This document shows positions 1 through 5,857 of a stretch of DNA of 6,047 nucleotides, in pieces. The stretch comes from Candidatus Eiseniibacteriota bacterium (GTDB taxonomy: Bacteria; Eisenbacteria; RBG-16-71-46). The notes below the pieces were generated by a model. The model did not search any database. It saw only the letters and a program-made list of their open reading frames with translations, and was not told where the DNA came from. Numbering within the stretch: position 1 is the stretch's first letter; each line of letters opens with the position of its first letter. The DNA lies in contig VBPB01000164.1 in assembly GCA_005893365.1 (NCBI GenBank), positions 1 through 6,047 on the forward strand. Reading direction: 5' to 3'. Made by a program: the position numbers and the translations under genes.

Positions 1-813
1 GAGGCGGTGGACGACCCGGCGGCACTCGCCGCCGCGGTCGCGCGCGTGGGATTCCCGGCGGTGCTCAAGACCCGGCGCATGGGGTACGACGGGCGCGGCC
101 AGCGCCTGCTGCGCACGCGCGACGACCTGGCTCCGGCCTGGGCGGCGCTGGGCGGTGCCGCCCTGCTGGTCGAGGCGTTCGTCCCCTTCGAGCGCGAGCT
201 GTCGATCCTCGGCGTGCGCGGGACCTCCGGCGAGTGCGCCTTCTATCCGCTGGTCGAGAACCACCACCCAGGCGGCATCCTGCGCCTCTCGCTCGCCCCG
301 GCGCCCGGGTTGGGCCCGGGGCTCCAGGCGCGTGCCGAGGCGCTCGCGCGCGCGGCGCTGGAAGCCCTGGGACACGAGGGCGTGATGGCGATCGAGCTGT
401 TCCAGAGCGGCGAGGCCCTGATCGCCAACGAGATCGGGCCGCGCGTCCACAACTCCGGGCACTGGACGATCGAGGGCGCGGCCACCAGCCAGTTCGAGAA
501 CCACCTGCGCGCGATCGCCGGCCGGCCGCTCGGCCCGACCACCGCGCGCGGCCACGCGGCGATGGTCAACCTGATCGGCGTGATCCCAGACGATTTGGAC
601 GCCCTGGCCGCCCGGTCCCCCGATGTTCACGTCCATCGCTACGACAAGCGGCCCCGTCCGGGTCGCAAGCTCGGCCACGTCACGATCTGCGCCGAGCGGC
701 CCGAGGCGCTGGCGCCGGGCCTCGCGGCGGTGTGGCGGATGCTGGGCGATGAGGCGGGGCCGATGCCGGCCGCGGCCGGAGAACGCCCCACCCCGACCAA
801 GGCTCGCGCCTGA
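1..813 (+). CDS. purK: PurK, N5-carboxyaminoimidazole ribonucleotide synthase, 3' part (5' end cut by window edge)
   Basis: This is the C-terminal ~270 residues of PurK, the cytosolic enzyme of de novo purine synthesis that uses ATP and bicarbonate to convert AIR into N5-CAIR for PurE. The frame is open from base 1, so the GTG at position 7 is internal; about 100 N-terminal residues (the preATP-grasp domain) lie outside. Numbering from the window edge, the ATP-grasp core shows GFPAVLKTRRMGYDGRGQ at 17-34 with nucleotide-binding Lys23. The metal-site acidic residues are Glu132 (AIELF) and Asn143/Glu144 (ANEIGPR). The PurK-typical NSGHWTIEGA follows at 151-160, and YDKRPRPGRKLGHVT at 214-228 forms the C-terminal substrate/phosphate region. 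The last ~20 residues are a Pro/Ala-rich tail beyond the usual family end. The gene converges on the secreted-protein gene, with 54 bp between the stops. A purE partner would be expected upstream, out of view. Identification is secure from motif order. Confidence 0.95.
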   Translation, partial: EAVDDPAALAAAVARVGFPAVLKTRRMGYDGRGQRLLRTRDDLAPAWAALGGAALLVEAFVPFERELSILGVRGTSGECAFYPLVENHHPGGILRLSLAPAPGLGPGLQARAEALARAALEALGHEGVMAIELFQSGEALIANEIGPRVHNSGHWTIEGAATSQFENHLRAIAGRPLGPTTARGHAAMVNLIGVIPDDLDALAARSPDVHVHRYDKRPRPGRKLGHVTICAERPEALAPGLAAVWRMLGDEAGPMPAAAGERPTPTKARA

Positions 814-819
814 GACCAA

Positions 820-845
820 GCGGGGCGGCCCCGCGGCCGCCCCGC
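820..845. terminator. Perfect GC hairpin between convergent genes, likely bidirectional terminator
   Basis: GCGGGGCGGCC at 820-830 pairs perfectly with GGCCGCCCCGC at 835-845 around a 4-base CCGC loop. The hairpin starts 6 bases after the purK stop and lies 22 bases beyond the stop of the minus-strand gene, where a shared terminator would sit. There is no T-tract on the plus-strand side; on the minus strand only a weak CTTGGTCT follows. Intrinsic termination is therefore inferred from position and stem strength, not from a full canonical terminator. Confidence 0.6.
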
Positions 846-867
846 CCCCGCGAGCGCCGCCCGCGCG

Positions 868-1146
868 TCAGTTCGAGCGCATCAGGATGAGCTTGCGCGC
901 GAGCGTGCGGCCCGCGACCGTGGCGCGATAGAAGTAGACGCCCTCGGGCGCGGCGCTCCCCCCGTCGCGGCGCCCGTCCCATCGGAACTCCTGCGGGCCC
1001 GAGGGCAGCCGGCCGCGGAACAGGATCGCCACGGCGCGGCCCCTCAGGTCGTAGATGCCGACCGAGACGTCGGCCGCCTGGACCAGATCCAGGGTGAAGC
1101 GGGTCTCGGACGAGAACGGGTTGGGCCGGCTGGCGCTCAGGGCGAG
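868..1146 (-). other. C-terminal FlgD Ig-like / T9SS type A sorting domain of the secreted protein
   Basis: Residues ~797-888 carry the standard pattern of this domain: an N-terminal RPNPF (803-807), an amphipathic beta strand, V.IYDLRGR (825-833), a G.LP.G...F.WDGR stretch (841-855), P.GVYFYR (863-870) and a basic, hydrophobic end (RKLIL). In FCB bacteria such domains direct proteins through the type IX secretion system. Whether this organism has T9SS cannot be seen here; the related FlgD Ig fold is the alternative reading of the same motifs. Confidence 0.85.
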
Positions 1147-3534
1147 CTGCGGCGGCCCCGGCAGATCCTGCCTTGGCGCTCCGAGGTCCACGCCCAGCAG
1201 GACGCCATCCCCGCCGCTGAACTCGCCGGCGACCGCCGACACCTGGCCGCCCGGGGTCTCCCCCGGCCGGAGCGAGAATCGCAGGCGGAGGTCGAGATTC
1301 GGGTCCGCGCGGAAGTCCCCGCTCCAGGTGTTGAGCAGGCCCAGGACGATGCGGCCTTCGCGGGTCTCGGTGAGCGCCATCCACCGCGCGCTCCCTTGGA
1401 GCTCCACGCCCGCCAGGTCGTAGCGGTCGAGTGGCGCATCCAGCGTCAGCGTCGCGGCACCCAGCCGGTCCGCGCCGTCGAGGTGGAGGGGCAGCTCCAC
1501 GCCATCGGCGGTCTCGACCGGGGCGCCGAAGCGGACCGCCACCGCGCGCTCGGGCCGCACCGAGTCGCGCGGGCAGCCCGGGCAGGGTGGCCGCTTCAGG
1601 ATCTGCCGCGCACAGCAGATGACGTCGGCGAGCGTGAAGGTCTGGTCGGCGTCGCAGTCGAAGCGGGTGCCCGCGTCGGGCGGGCAGGGGCCCTCGCCGT
1701 TCAGGCAGTGGACCATGCCCACCAGGTCGCGCACGTCCTCGCGCCCGTCGGCGTTGAAGTCACAATGCTGCTCGGCGCAGATGACCGCGCGGCCCGACGG
1801 GAACCACGGGTCGATGGGCCAGTCGGCCGGCACGGGCACCCGGCAGGGCGGCGGCGGGCAGAGCGACACGCCCCGGCCGTCGATGTCCGAGCCCAGCAGT
1901 TCCGCGGTGCCGACCACGGTCGCCTCGGGCGCCTCGACGTCGGGCGGTTGCTCGACCGTCATCCTCAGCACCGGCCAGGCGATCGGATCGACCCGGCTCG
2001 AGGGGTCGGGGAACGCCGACAGCGCCGGGATCGGCGCCCCGTGCTGGGCGAACAGGACGAAGCGTGCGCCCTCCGGCGTGGCCGTCCAGTCGAGCGTCAT
2101 CCCGGCCGCCGGACCGACCGGCTCCAGCTTCGTCACCCTCAGGGCCGGGGGCTGAAGCCGCAGGGTGCCCTCGAGCCCGGCCAGGTCCACGGTCGGGCGC
2201 ACGACCATGGTGAGCTCCGCCGGATGCGTGGGCGAGACGGTCGCGTTGCACGCCGCCGGGTTGCCGGGCGGGCGGGCGAAACCGGCGATGAGGCAGTCGG
2301 CGCAATCCGACGCCACCGTGAACGGCACATCGGTCTTGAAGAGCTGCCCGGGCGGATAGGTGTCCGAGCAGCTCACCTGCGCCAGTTCGACGGTGAGCAG
2401 GTAGTCGCGCGCCGGCAGCGGCGGCAGCTTGACGCCCGCCGACCAGGGCACGGGCGTGTTGACGCACGGCCGCCCCAGGCATCCCCCGTCGTCGACGATG
2501 ATGCGCACGATCGGGGGCTCGGGCATCGGCCCGACGATCGGCGACGGCAGGAGCTCGATGCGGCGGAAGCGGAAGCAGTCGTTCGGGAACGCCCCCACGA
2601 CCAGGACCGAGATGCTGTCGCGCGGGCAGAGCGGGCGCCGGTCGCATGCCCCCCGGACTCCGACGAGGAGGTCCGTCACGTAGGGCAAGGGACCGGGGGG
2701 CGGCGGTGGCCCGCAGCTCGGGGCCACGATGAACTCATGCGCGCCCTGATAGGGCACGCGCACGGGCTGGCCGGTCGAATCCCGTGCGATCACATAGAGC
2801 GTGATATCGGTACGATGCGGTCCGGCGGGCAGCGTGCCGAGGTCGAAGGCCTGCTTCCAGGGCTTGAGGTTGGCGGTGCACGCCGTGTCCGGGCCCGCCT
2901 GCGGCTTGAGGGTCAGCTCCACGTGGTCGGGCGAGTCCACGTGGGCGTCCACCACCTGCCCGCAGCCGTCGAGGAACGCGCCCGCGAGGACGAGCGTCGT
3001 GGGCTGCTGGGCGCAAGGAAACGCAGGCAAGGTGAAGATCGAGTGCACATAGGGCAGCGGCGACGGCGGCGGGGGCGAGCAATTCCGGCTGACCTGGAAG
3101 TCCAAACGATGATGGGTCGACTCGCTGTAGCTCGTGCCGTCGGGTCGCACATGGACGGTCATGAGCTCGATGTCGAGCGTGTGCCACCCCGCCGCGAAGC
3201 GACCGAGCGGCACCGGCACCGGGAAGAACTGGGTGGGCGGCAGCAGGCAATAACGATCGTCGAACACGCGCGTGGTGATGCGCACGCCGCCGCTCACGAG
3301 ACGCTCGGCGCCCAGGAATTCCACGCACGGGGTGGAGTTGAACCCGCGCACCACCAGGATCAACGAGTCGCCGTCGCACGGTGAGGGCGGGACGAGCAGC
3401 CACCCGGTGTAGCCGAGGCTGTCGGGCGGGAGCGGCAGGCCGCCGGCGCGGGCGGGTGGGGCGACCGAGGTGATGACGAGCGCCGACGCGGCGGCGAGCG
3501 CTAGCGCGACCAGTGGGCTGCGAGTGAAACTCAT
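868..3534 (-). CDS. Secreted modular protein with cohesin-like, dockerin-like and C-terminal FlgD/T9SS-type sorting domain
   Basis: This encodes 888 residues of unknown function that appear exported. The ATG at 3534 is chosen because it begins a clear signal peptide: Arg5, a hydrophobic core at 8-24, then ARA|GG cleavage after Ala30. GGAG lies 10 bases upstream. The frame stays open to 3906, but that extension is low-complexity and would bury the signal. Mature modules in order: three ~115-130-residue repeats (41-152, 161-274, 284-411); a cohesin-like beta region (about 426-550); a Cys-rich dockerin-like module with two 12-residue Ca-loop motifs (592-603, 626-637); a second cohesin-like region (about 664-785); and a FlgD-like/T9SS type A C-terminal domain (about 797-888) with PNPF, YDLRGR, WDGR, GVYFYR and a final KLIL. 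Inference: outer-membrane export and cell-surface attachment or release, with extracellular binding or scaffolding. No catalytic domain is recognisable. It is transcribed alone, convergent with purK and divergent from argJ. Confidence 0.9.
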   Translation of the reverse strand: MSFTRSPLVALALAAASALVITSVAPPARAGGLPLPPDSLGYTGWLLVPPSPCDGDSLILVVRGFNSTPCVEFLGAERLVSGGVRITTRVFDDRYCLLPPTQFFPVPVPLGRFAAGWHTLDIELMTVHVRPDGTSYSESTHHRLDFQVSRNCSPPPPSPLPYVHSIFTLPAFPCAQQPTTLVLAGAFLDGCGQVVDAHVDSPDHVELTLKPQAGPDTACTANLKPWKQAFDLGTLPAGPHRTDITLYVIARDSTGQPVRVPYQGAHEFIVAPSCGPPPPPGPLPYVTDLLVGVRGACDRRPLCPRDSISVLVVGAFPNDCFRFRRIELLPSPIVGPMPEPPIVRIIVDDGGCLGRPCVNTPVPWSAGVKLPPLPARDYLLTVELAQVSCSDTYPPGQLFKTDVPFTVASDCADCLIAGFARPPGNPAACNATVSPTHPAELTMVVRPTVDLAGLEGTLRLQPPALRVTKLEPVGPAAGMTLDWTATPEGARFVLFAQHGAPIPALSAFPDPSSRVDPIAWPVLRMTVEQPPDVEAPEATVVGTAELLGSDIDGRGVSLCPPPPCRVPVPADWPIDPWFPSGRAVICAEQHCDFNADGREDVRDLVGMVHCLNGEGPCPPDAGTRFDCDADQTFTLADVICCARQILKRPPCPGCPRDSVRPERAVAVRFGAPVETADGVELPLHLDGADRLGAATLTLDAPLDRYDLAGVELQGSARWMALTETREGRIVLGLLNTWSGDFRADPNLDLRLRFSLRPGETPGGQVSAVAGEFSGGDGVLLGVDLGAPRQDLPGPPQLALSASRPNPFSSETRFTLDLVQAADVSVGIYDLRGRAVAILFRGRLPSGPQEFRWDGRRDGGSAAPEGVYFYRATVAGRTLARKLILMRSN
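1594..1779 (-). other. Cys-rich dockerin-like module (two EF-hand-type calcium loops)
   Basis: Residues 586-647 contain two dockerin-type repeats. The first loop is DFNADGREDVRD (592-603), with Asp/Asn/Asp at loop positions 1, 3, 5, Gly at 6 and Asp at 12, followed by a helix LVGMVHCL. The second is DCDADQTFTLAD (626-637), with Asp at 1, 3, 5 and 12 but Gln instead of Gly at 6, followed by VICCARQIL. Between Cys586 and Cys654 there are nine cysteines, unusual for a dockerin, suggesting disulfides or a metal site. Confidence 0.8.
2302..3414 (-). repeat. Three tandem Cys-bearing protein repeats in the secreted protein
   Basis: Residues 41-152, 161-274 and 284-411 share one pattern: a Cys near the start, a hydrophobic LxLVVxGxF strand, a second Cys about 17 residues later, a central Cys, then LGxLPAGxHxLxIEL-like strands, and an F.V...C ending. 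Cysteines are 53/70/96/152 in the first and 174/191/219/274 in the second. The third has extra ones (297, 303, 320, 352, 357, 389, 411). Linkers SPPPPSPLPYV (153-163) and GPPPPPGPLPYV (275-286) separate them. The repeats are divergent at DNA level, so the duplication is old. I do not recognise a named family. Confidence 0.65.
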
Positions 3535-3544
3535 GGGGCACCGA

Positions 3545-3548
3545 CTCC
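3545..3548 (-). promoter_or_regulatory. Ribosome binding site of the secreted-protein gene
   Basis: GGAG on the minus strand, 10 bases before the ATG at 3534. It supports the start that opens with the signal peptide over the longer reading from 3906. Confidence 0.5.
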
Positions 3549-3678
3549 GGACGCGGACCGGCGGGCCGCGATGCTCCCGTCCCCCGAGGGCCCGAGGCGG
3601 GACCCGAGGGCACGGGCAACTACCATGATACGCCCCCCGGTCGGAGCCAACGCCCGAAGGTTCGCTCCCGGCGGGTTG

Positions 3679-3724
3679 TGCGTCAAGTCGTGCGTCAAGT
3701 CGTGCGTCAAGTCGTGCGTCAAGT
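3679..3724. repeat. 12-bp tandem repeat, about four copies
   Basis: TGCGTCAAGTCG occurs at 3679, 3691 and 3703 without mismatch, and a fourth copy at 3715 matches for 10 bases. The three bases before the array (TTG) are one change away from extending it. It lies about 145 bp upstream of the secreted-protein start and about 200 bp upstream of argJ. The unit is too short and spacerless to be CRISPR. A regulator-binding array or a slippage-prone minisatellite are both possible. Confidence 0.9.
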
Positions 3725-3769
3725 GGTCCGCCACGTGCAGGAATCCGGCGAGGGTGATGGCCCCGGCCT

Positions 3770-3787
3770 CCCGGGATCCATCCCGGG
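3770..3787. repeat. Short perfect GC palindrome
   Basis: CCCGGGAT (3770-3777) and ATCCCGGG (3780-3787) are perfect inverted repeats separated by CC. It lies between the tandem repeat and the argJ leader. The 2-base spacer makes a protein-binding dyad as plausible as an RNA hairpin; no T-tract follows. Confidence 0.5.
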
Positions 3788-3861
3788 GCGGCCCGACCGG
3801 TGGCGAGCGGTCCCATCCCCGGAACCTGACGCCCCGCCTTCCCATGGCCGGCATCGGAGTC

Positions 3862-3870
3862 TGATACACT
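3862..3870 (+). promoter_or_regulatory. Possible extended -10 promoter element for argJ
   Basis: TGATACACT reads as an extended -10: TG, one base, then TACACT, which matches TATAAT at four positions including the key second A and final T. Transcription would start near 3877 and give a ~54-base leader to the argJ ATG. No good -35 is visible 17 bases upstream, which the TG motif can partly compensate for. Weak support only. Confidence 0.3.
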
Positions 3871-3910
3871 CCGGTCCTCTCTCTCCCCCTCACCCTCGGA
3901 AACCATTCCC

Positions 3911-3914
3911 GGAG
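3911..3914 (+). promoter_or_regulatory. Candidate Shine-Dalgarno of argJ, unusually distant
   Basis: GGAG lies 16 bases before the argJ ATG, farther than the usual 5-10. An in-frame TGA at 3862-3864 and the lack of any ATG, GTG or TTG between it and 3931 leave that ATG as the first possible start, so the start is firm even though the site is poorly spaced. Confidence 0.35.
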
Positions 3915-3930
3915 AATCAGTTCAGCCCCG

Positions 3931-5142
3931 ATGGTCCCTGACGCCCAGCCGTTCGATCTCGCCCCGGGCTTCACCGCCACGGCGGTGGCCTGTGGCCTCA
4001 AGAGCGGGGGTGCCCTCGACCTGGCCCTCATCGCGGCGGGGCACCCCTGCGCCGCCGCCGGCGTGTTCACCACCAACCGGGTCAAGGCCGCCCCGGTCCT
4101 CTACGACCAGGAGGTGCTGGGCCGCGGCGCCGGCGACATCCGGGCGGTGATCGCGAACGCCGGATGCGCCAACGCGTGCACCGGGGCGCCGGGGATGGCG
4201 GCGACAAGGCGCACCGCCGAGCTGGTCGCGGCCTCGCTGGGCTGTGCGCCCGGGCAGGTGCTCGTGCTCTCGACCGGCGTCATCGGCCGTCCGCTCGACA
4301 TGGACAAGGTGGCCCGCGGGGTCGCCGCCCTGACCTCCGCCGCCTCGCTGCGCGGGGCCGCGGCCGCCTCGCGCGCCATCCTCACCACCGACACGCGTCC
4401 CAAGACCGCGAGCGCCGACCTGGCGCTGGGCGGACGGCCGGTCGCGATCCGCGGGTTCGCCAAGGGGGCGGGGATGATCCATCCCCACATGGCGACCATG
4501 CTCGCCGTGCTCACCACCGATGCCGCGCTCACGCCGGCGGCCCTCGAGACCGCGCTGCGCTCGGCGGTCGGGCGCAGCTTCAACCGGGTGAGCGTCGACG
4601 GCGACATGAGCACCAACGACACCGTGCTGCTGCTCGCCTCCGGCGCCGCCGCGGCGCCACCCGACGCGCTCGAGGCCGCCGCGTTCACCGCAGCGCTCAC
4701 CGGCGCCTGCGTCTCGCTGGCGAAGCAGATCGCCCGCGACGGCGAGGGCGCCACGCGTCTGGTCGAGATCGCCGTGAGCGGCGCCGCCAGCGAGGCCGAG
4801 GCCCACACCGTGGCCGACAGCATCGCCCGCTCGCCGCTGGTCAAGACCGCCGTCCACGGCGGCGATCCCAACTGGGGCCGCGTCCTGGCCGCCGCCGGCT
4901 GCAGCGGCGCCCCGATCGACCCGGCGCGCCTGACGCTGGCCTTCGGCGCCGGCGGCGAGGCGGTGACGCTGGTGCAGGGCGGCCTGCCGGTCGGCTACGA
5001 CGAGCGCGCCGCCTCGGCGCTGCTCAAGCGCGACCCGGTGCGCATCGGCCTCGACCTCGGTCGTGGCGAGGCCCGGGCGACGGTCTGGACCTGTGACTTC
5101 AGCGCCGAGTACGTGGCGATCAATGCGCATTACACCACCTGA
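3931..5142 (+). CDS. argJ: ArgJ, bifunctional ornithine acetyltransferase / N-acetylglutamate synthase
   Basis: This complete 403-residue protein is of normal family length. ArgJ moves the acetyl group from N-acetylornithine to glutamate, recycling it in the cyclic arginine pathway; some members also use acetyl-CoA. It is made as a precursor that cleaves itself into alpha and beta chains. The cleavage and nucleophile motif KGAGMIHPHMATML is at 178-191, with the cut expected between Ala188 and Thr189. The oxyanion-hole Thr115-Gly116 lies in LSTGVIGRPLDMDKV. Other family signatures are NAGCANACTG (76-85), VDGDMSTNDTV (222-232), DGEGATRLVEI (270-280), HGGDPNWGRVLAAAG (309-323) and the C-terminal YVAINAHYTT. 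Whether it is bifunctional cannot be decided from motifs alone. The usual neighbours argC and argB are not adjacent. The 3' end overlaps the ABC exporter start by 20 bp, suggesting co-transcription and translational coupling. Confidence 0.97.
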   Translation: MVPDAQPFDLAPGFTATAVACGLKSGGALDLALIAAGHPCAAAGVFTTNRVKAAPVLYDQEVLGRGAGDIRAVIANAGCANACTGAPGMAATRRTAELVAASLGCAPGQVLVLSTGVIGRPLDMDKVARGVAALTSAASLRGAAAASRAILTTDTRPKTASADLALGGRPVAIRGFAKGAGMIHPHMATMLAVLTTDAALTPAALETALRSAVGRSFNRVSVDGDMSTNDTVLLLASGAAAAPPDALEAAAFTAALTGACVSLAKQIARDGEGATRLVEIAVSGAASEAEAHTVADSIARSPLVKTAVHGGDPNWGRVLAAAGCSGAPIDPARLTLAFGAGGEAVTLVQGGLPVGYDERAASALLKRDPVRIGLDLGRGEARATVWTCDFSAEYVAINAHYTT

Positions 5143-5151
5143 CCCCGCGGC

Positions 5152-5179
5152 GCGGGCCGAGCGCACGCCCTCGGCCCGC
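5152..5179 (+). repeat. GC hairpin just after the argJ stop
   Basis: GCGGGCCGAG (5152-5161) and CTCGGCCCGC (5170-5179) form a perfect 10-bp stem around an 8-base loop, 9 bases beyond the argJ stop and inside the 5' end of the exporter ORF. There is no T-tract. It might attenuate read-through or affect exporter translation, but in such GC-rich, Ala/Arg-coding DNA it may be incidental. Confidence 0.35.
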
Positions 5180-5848
5180 CGCGCCGCCGCGGCGGGGGGA
5201 CGCCCGCCCGCGCCCCCGATCACCCCCGAGCGGCTGCGCGCCCTGTGGCCGGACATCTGGGCGCTCATCCGGCCGCGGCGCGGGCTGTTCCTGCTCGGCC
5301 TGGTGCTCATGGCGATCAACCGCGTCGCCGGGCTGGTGCTGCCGGCCTCCACCAAGTTCGTGATCGACGACGTCATCGGCAAGCGGCACGTCTCGATGCT
5401 GGCGCCGATCGTGCTCGCGGTGGTGGGCGCGACCCTGGTGCAGGGCGTCACCTCGTTCGGCCTCACCCAGCTCCTGTCCAAGGCGGCGCAGCGCCTGATC
5501 GCCGAGCTGCGCCGCAAGGTCCAGGCGCACGTCGGCCGCCTGCCGGTCGCCTACTTCGACGCCAACAAGACCGGGATCCTGGTGTCGCGCATCATGAGCG
5601 ATGTCGAGGGCATCCGGAACCTGATCGGCACCGGACTGGTCGAGTTCACCGGCGGGATCCTCACCGCCACCATCGCGCTGGTGGTCCTGCTGCGCATCAG
5701 CAACACGATGACGCTGGTCACCTTCGGCGTGCTGGGCGTGTTCGCGTTCGGGCTCAGCAAGGCGTTCTCGACCATGCGGCCCATCTTCCGCGAGCGCGGC
5801 CGCCTCAACGCCGAGGTGACCGGCCGGCTCACCGAGTCGCTGGTGGCG

Positions 5849-5857
5849 GCGCGGGTC
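5849..5857. other. Inversion junction with inferred 9-bp microhomology
   Basis: GCGCGGGTC fits both sides. On the plus strand it encodes the end of the expected membrane-domain run ESLVAARV; on the minus strand it encodes the DPR of the expected ILADPR run. To the left only the plus-strand protein is ABC-like; to the right only the minus-strand protein is. The breakpoint cannot be placed more finely because both parents are compatible with these nine bases. That the parents share them is inferred from family patterns, since the unrearranged sequence is not in the window. Confidence 0.75.

Larger units (their letters stand above)
3535..3930. other. Divergent intergenic region between the secreted-protein gene and argJ
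   Basis: This 396-bp stretch holds no gene I can support. It must contain the promoters of both flanking genes. It carries a 12-bp tandem repeat (3679-3724), a perfect palindrome (3770-3787) and an extended -10-like element reading toward argJ (3862-3870). A pyrimidine-rich tract (about 3871-3898) lies in the expected argJ leader. On the minus strand, TATCAT (complement of 3625-3630) is a 5/6 match to a -10 box about 90 bases before the secreted-protein start, but I find no well-spaced -35 for it. ORFs crossing this region on either strand are low-complexity and look spurious. Confidence 0.8.
5123..5857 (+). pseudogene. ABC exporter, transmembrane half; homology ends at an inversion junction
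   Basis: This encodes an MsbA-like ABC exporter membrane domain, interrupted after ~245 residues. The ATG at 5123 overlaps argJ by 20 bp and is the only plausible start before TM1. The first ~30 residues are a Pro/Ala/Arg-rich cytoplasmic tail. Hydrophobic segments lie near 54-76, 92-115, 171-191 and 195-213. The conserved YFDANKTGILVSRIMSDVEGIRN (144-166) is typical of the first exporter half. RLTESLVAARV (235-245) is where such proteins normally run on into a VVKAF-like stretch, the last two helices and the nucleotide-binding domain. Instead the sequence turns into minus-strand coding DNA. The plus frame stays open to the window end, but beyond 5857 it is antisense and has no ABC character. 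If the join is an artefact, the gene is intact in the organism. The transported substrate cannot be told. Confidence 0.85.

Noticed and set aside
680..1384. Minus-strand open frame overlapping the ends of purK and the secreted-protein gene
   Set aside because: It is out of frame with the real minus-strand gene, low-complexity, and has no motif or credible start.
1396..3384. Plus-strand open frame of 662 codons antisense to the secreted-protein gene
   Set aside because: It is Arg/Gly/His-rich with no recognisable motif, and is a GC-driven shadow of a gene with signal peptide, domains and sorting sequence on the other strand.
3679..3724. CRISPR array
   Set aside because: The 12-bp units are directly adjacent with no spacers; this is a plain tandem repeat.
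3535..3906. N-terminal extension of the secreted protein by 124 residues
   Set aside because: It would place the signal peptide inside the protein, is low-complexity (the tandem DNA repeat gives a repeated DARL), and the ATG at 3534 has a GGAG 10 bases upstream.
3571..3941. Small plus-strand ORFs in the intergenic region
   Set aside because: They read through the tandem repeat (VKSC or VRQV runs), lack a ribosome site and show no protein-like composition.
3922..5517. Minus-strand open frame of 531 codons across argJ
   Set aside because: Low-complexity antisense frame; argJ on the plus strand has all family motifs.
5120..5848. Leftward continuation of the minus-strand ABC signature frame (starting MRLSGGQ at 5914)
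   Set aside because: Only the part right of ~5849 is ABC-like. Left of that the frame is antisense to the exporter membrane domain and has biased composition.
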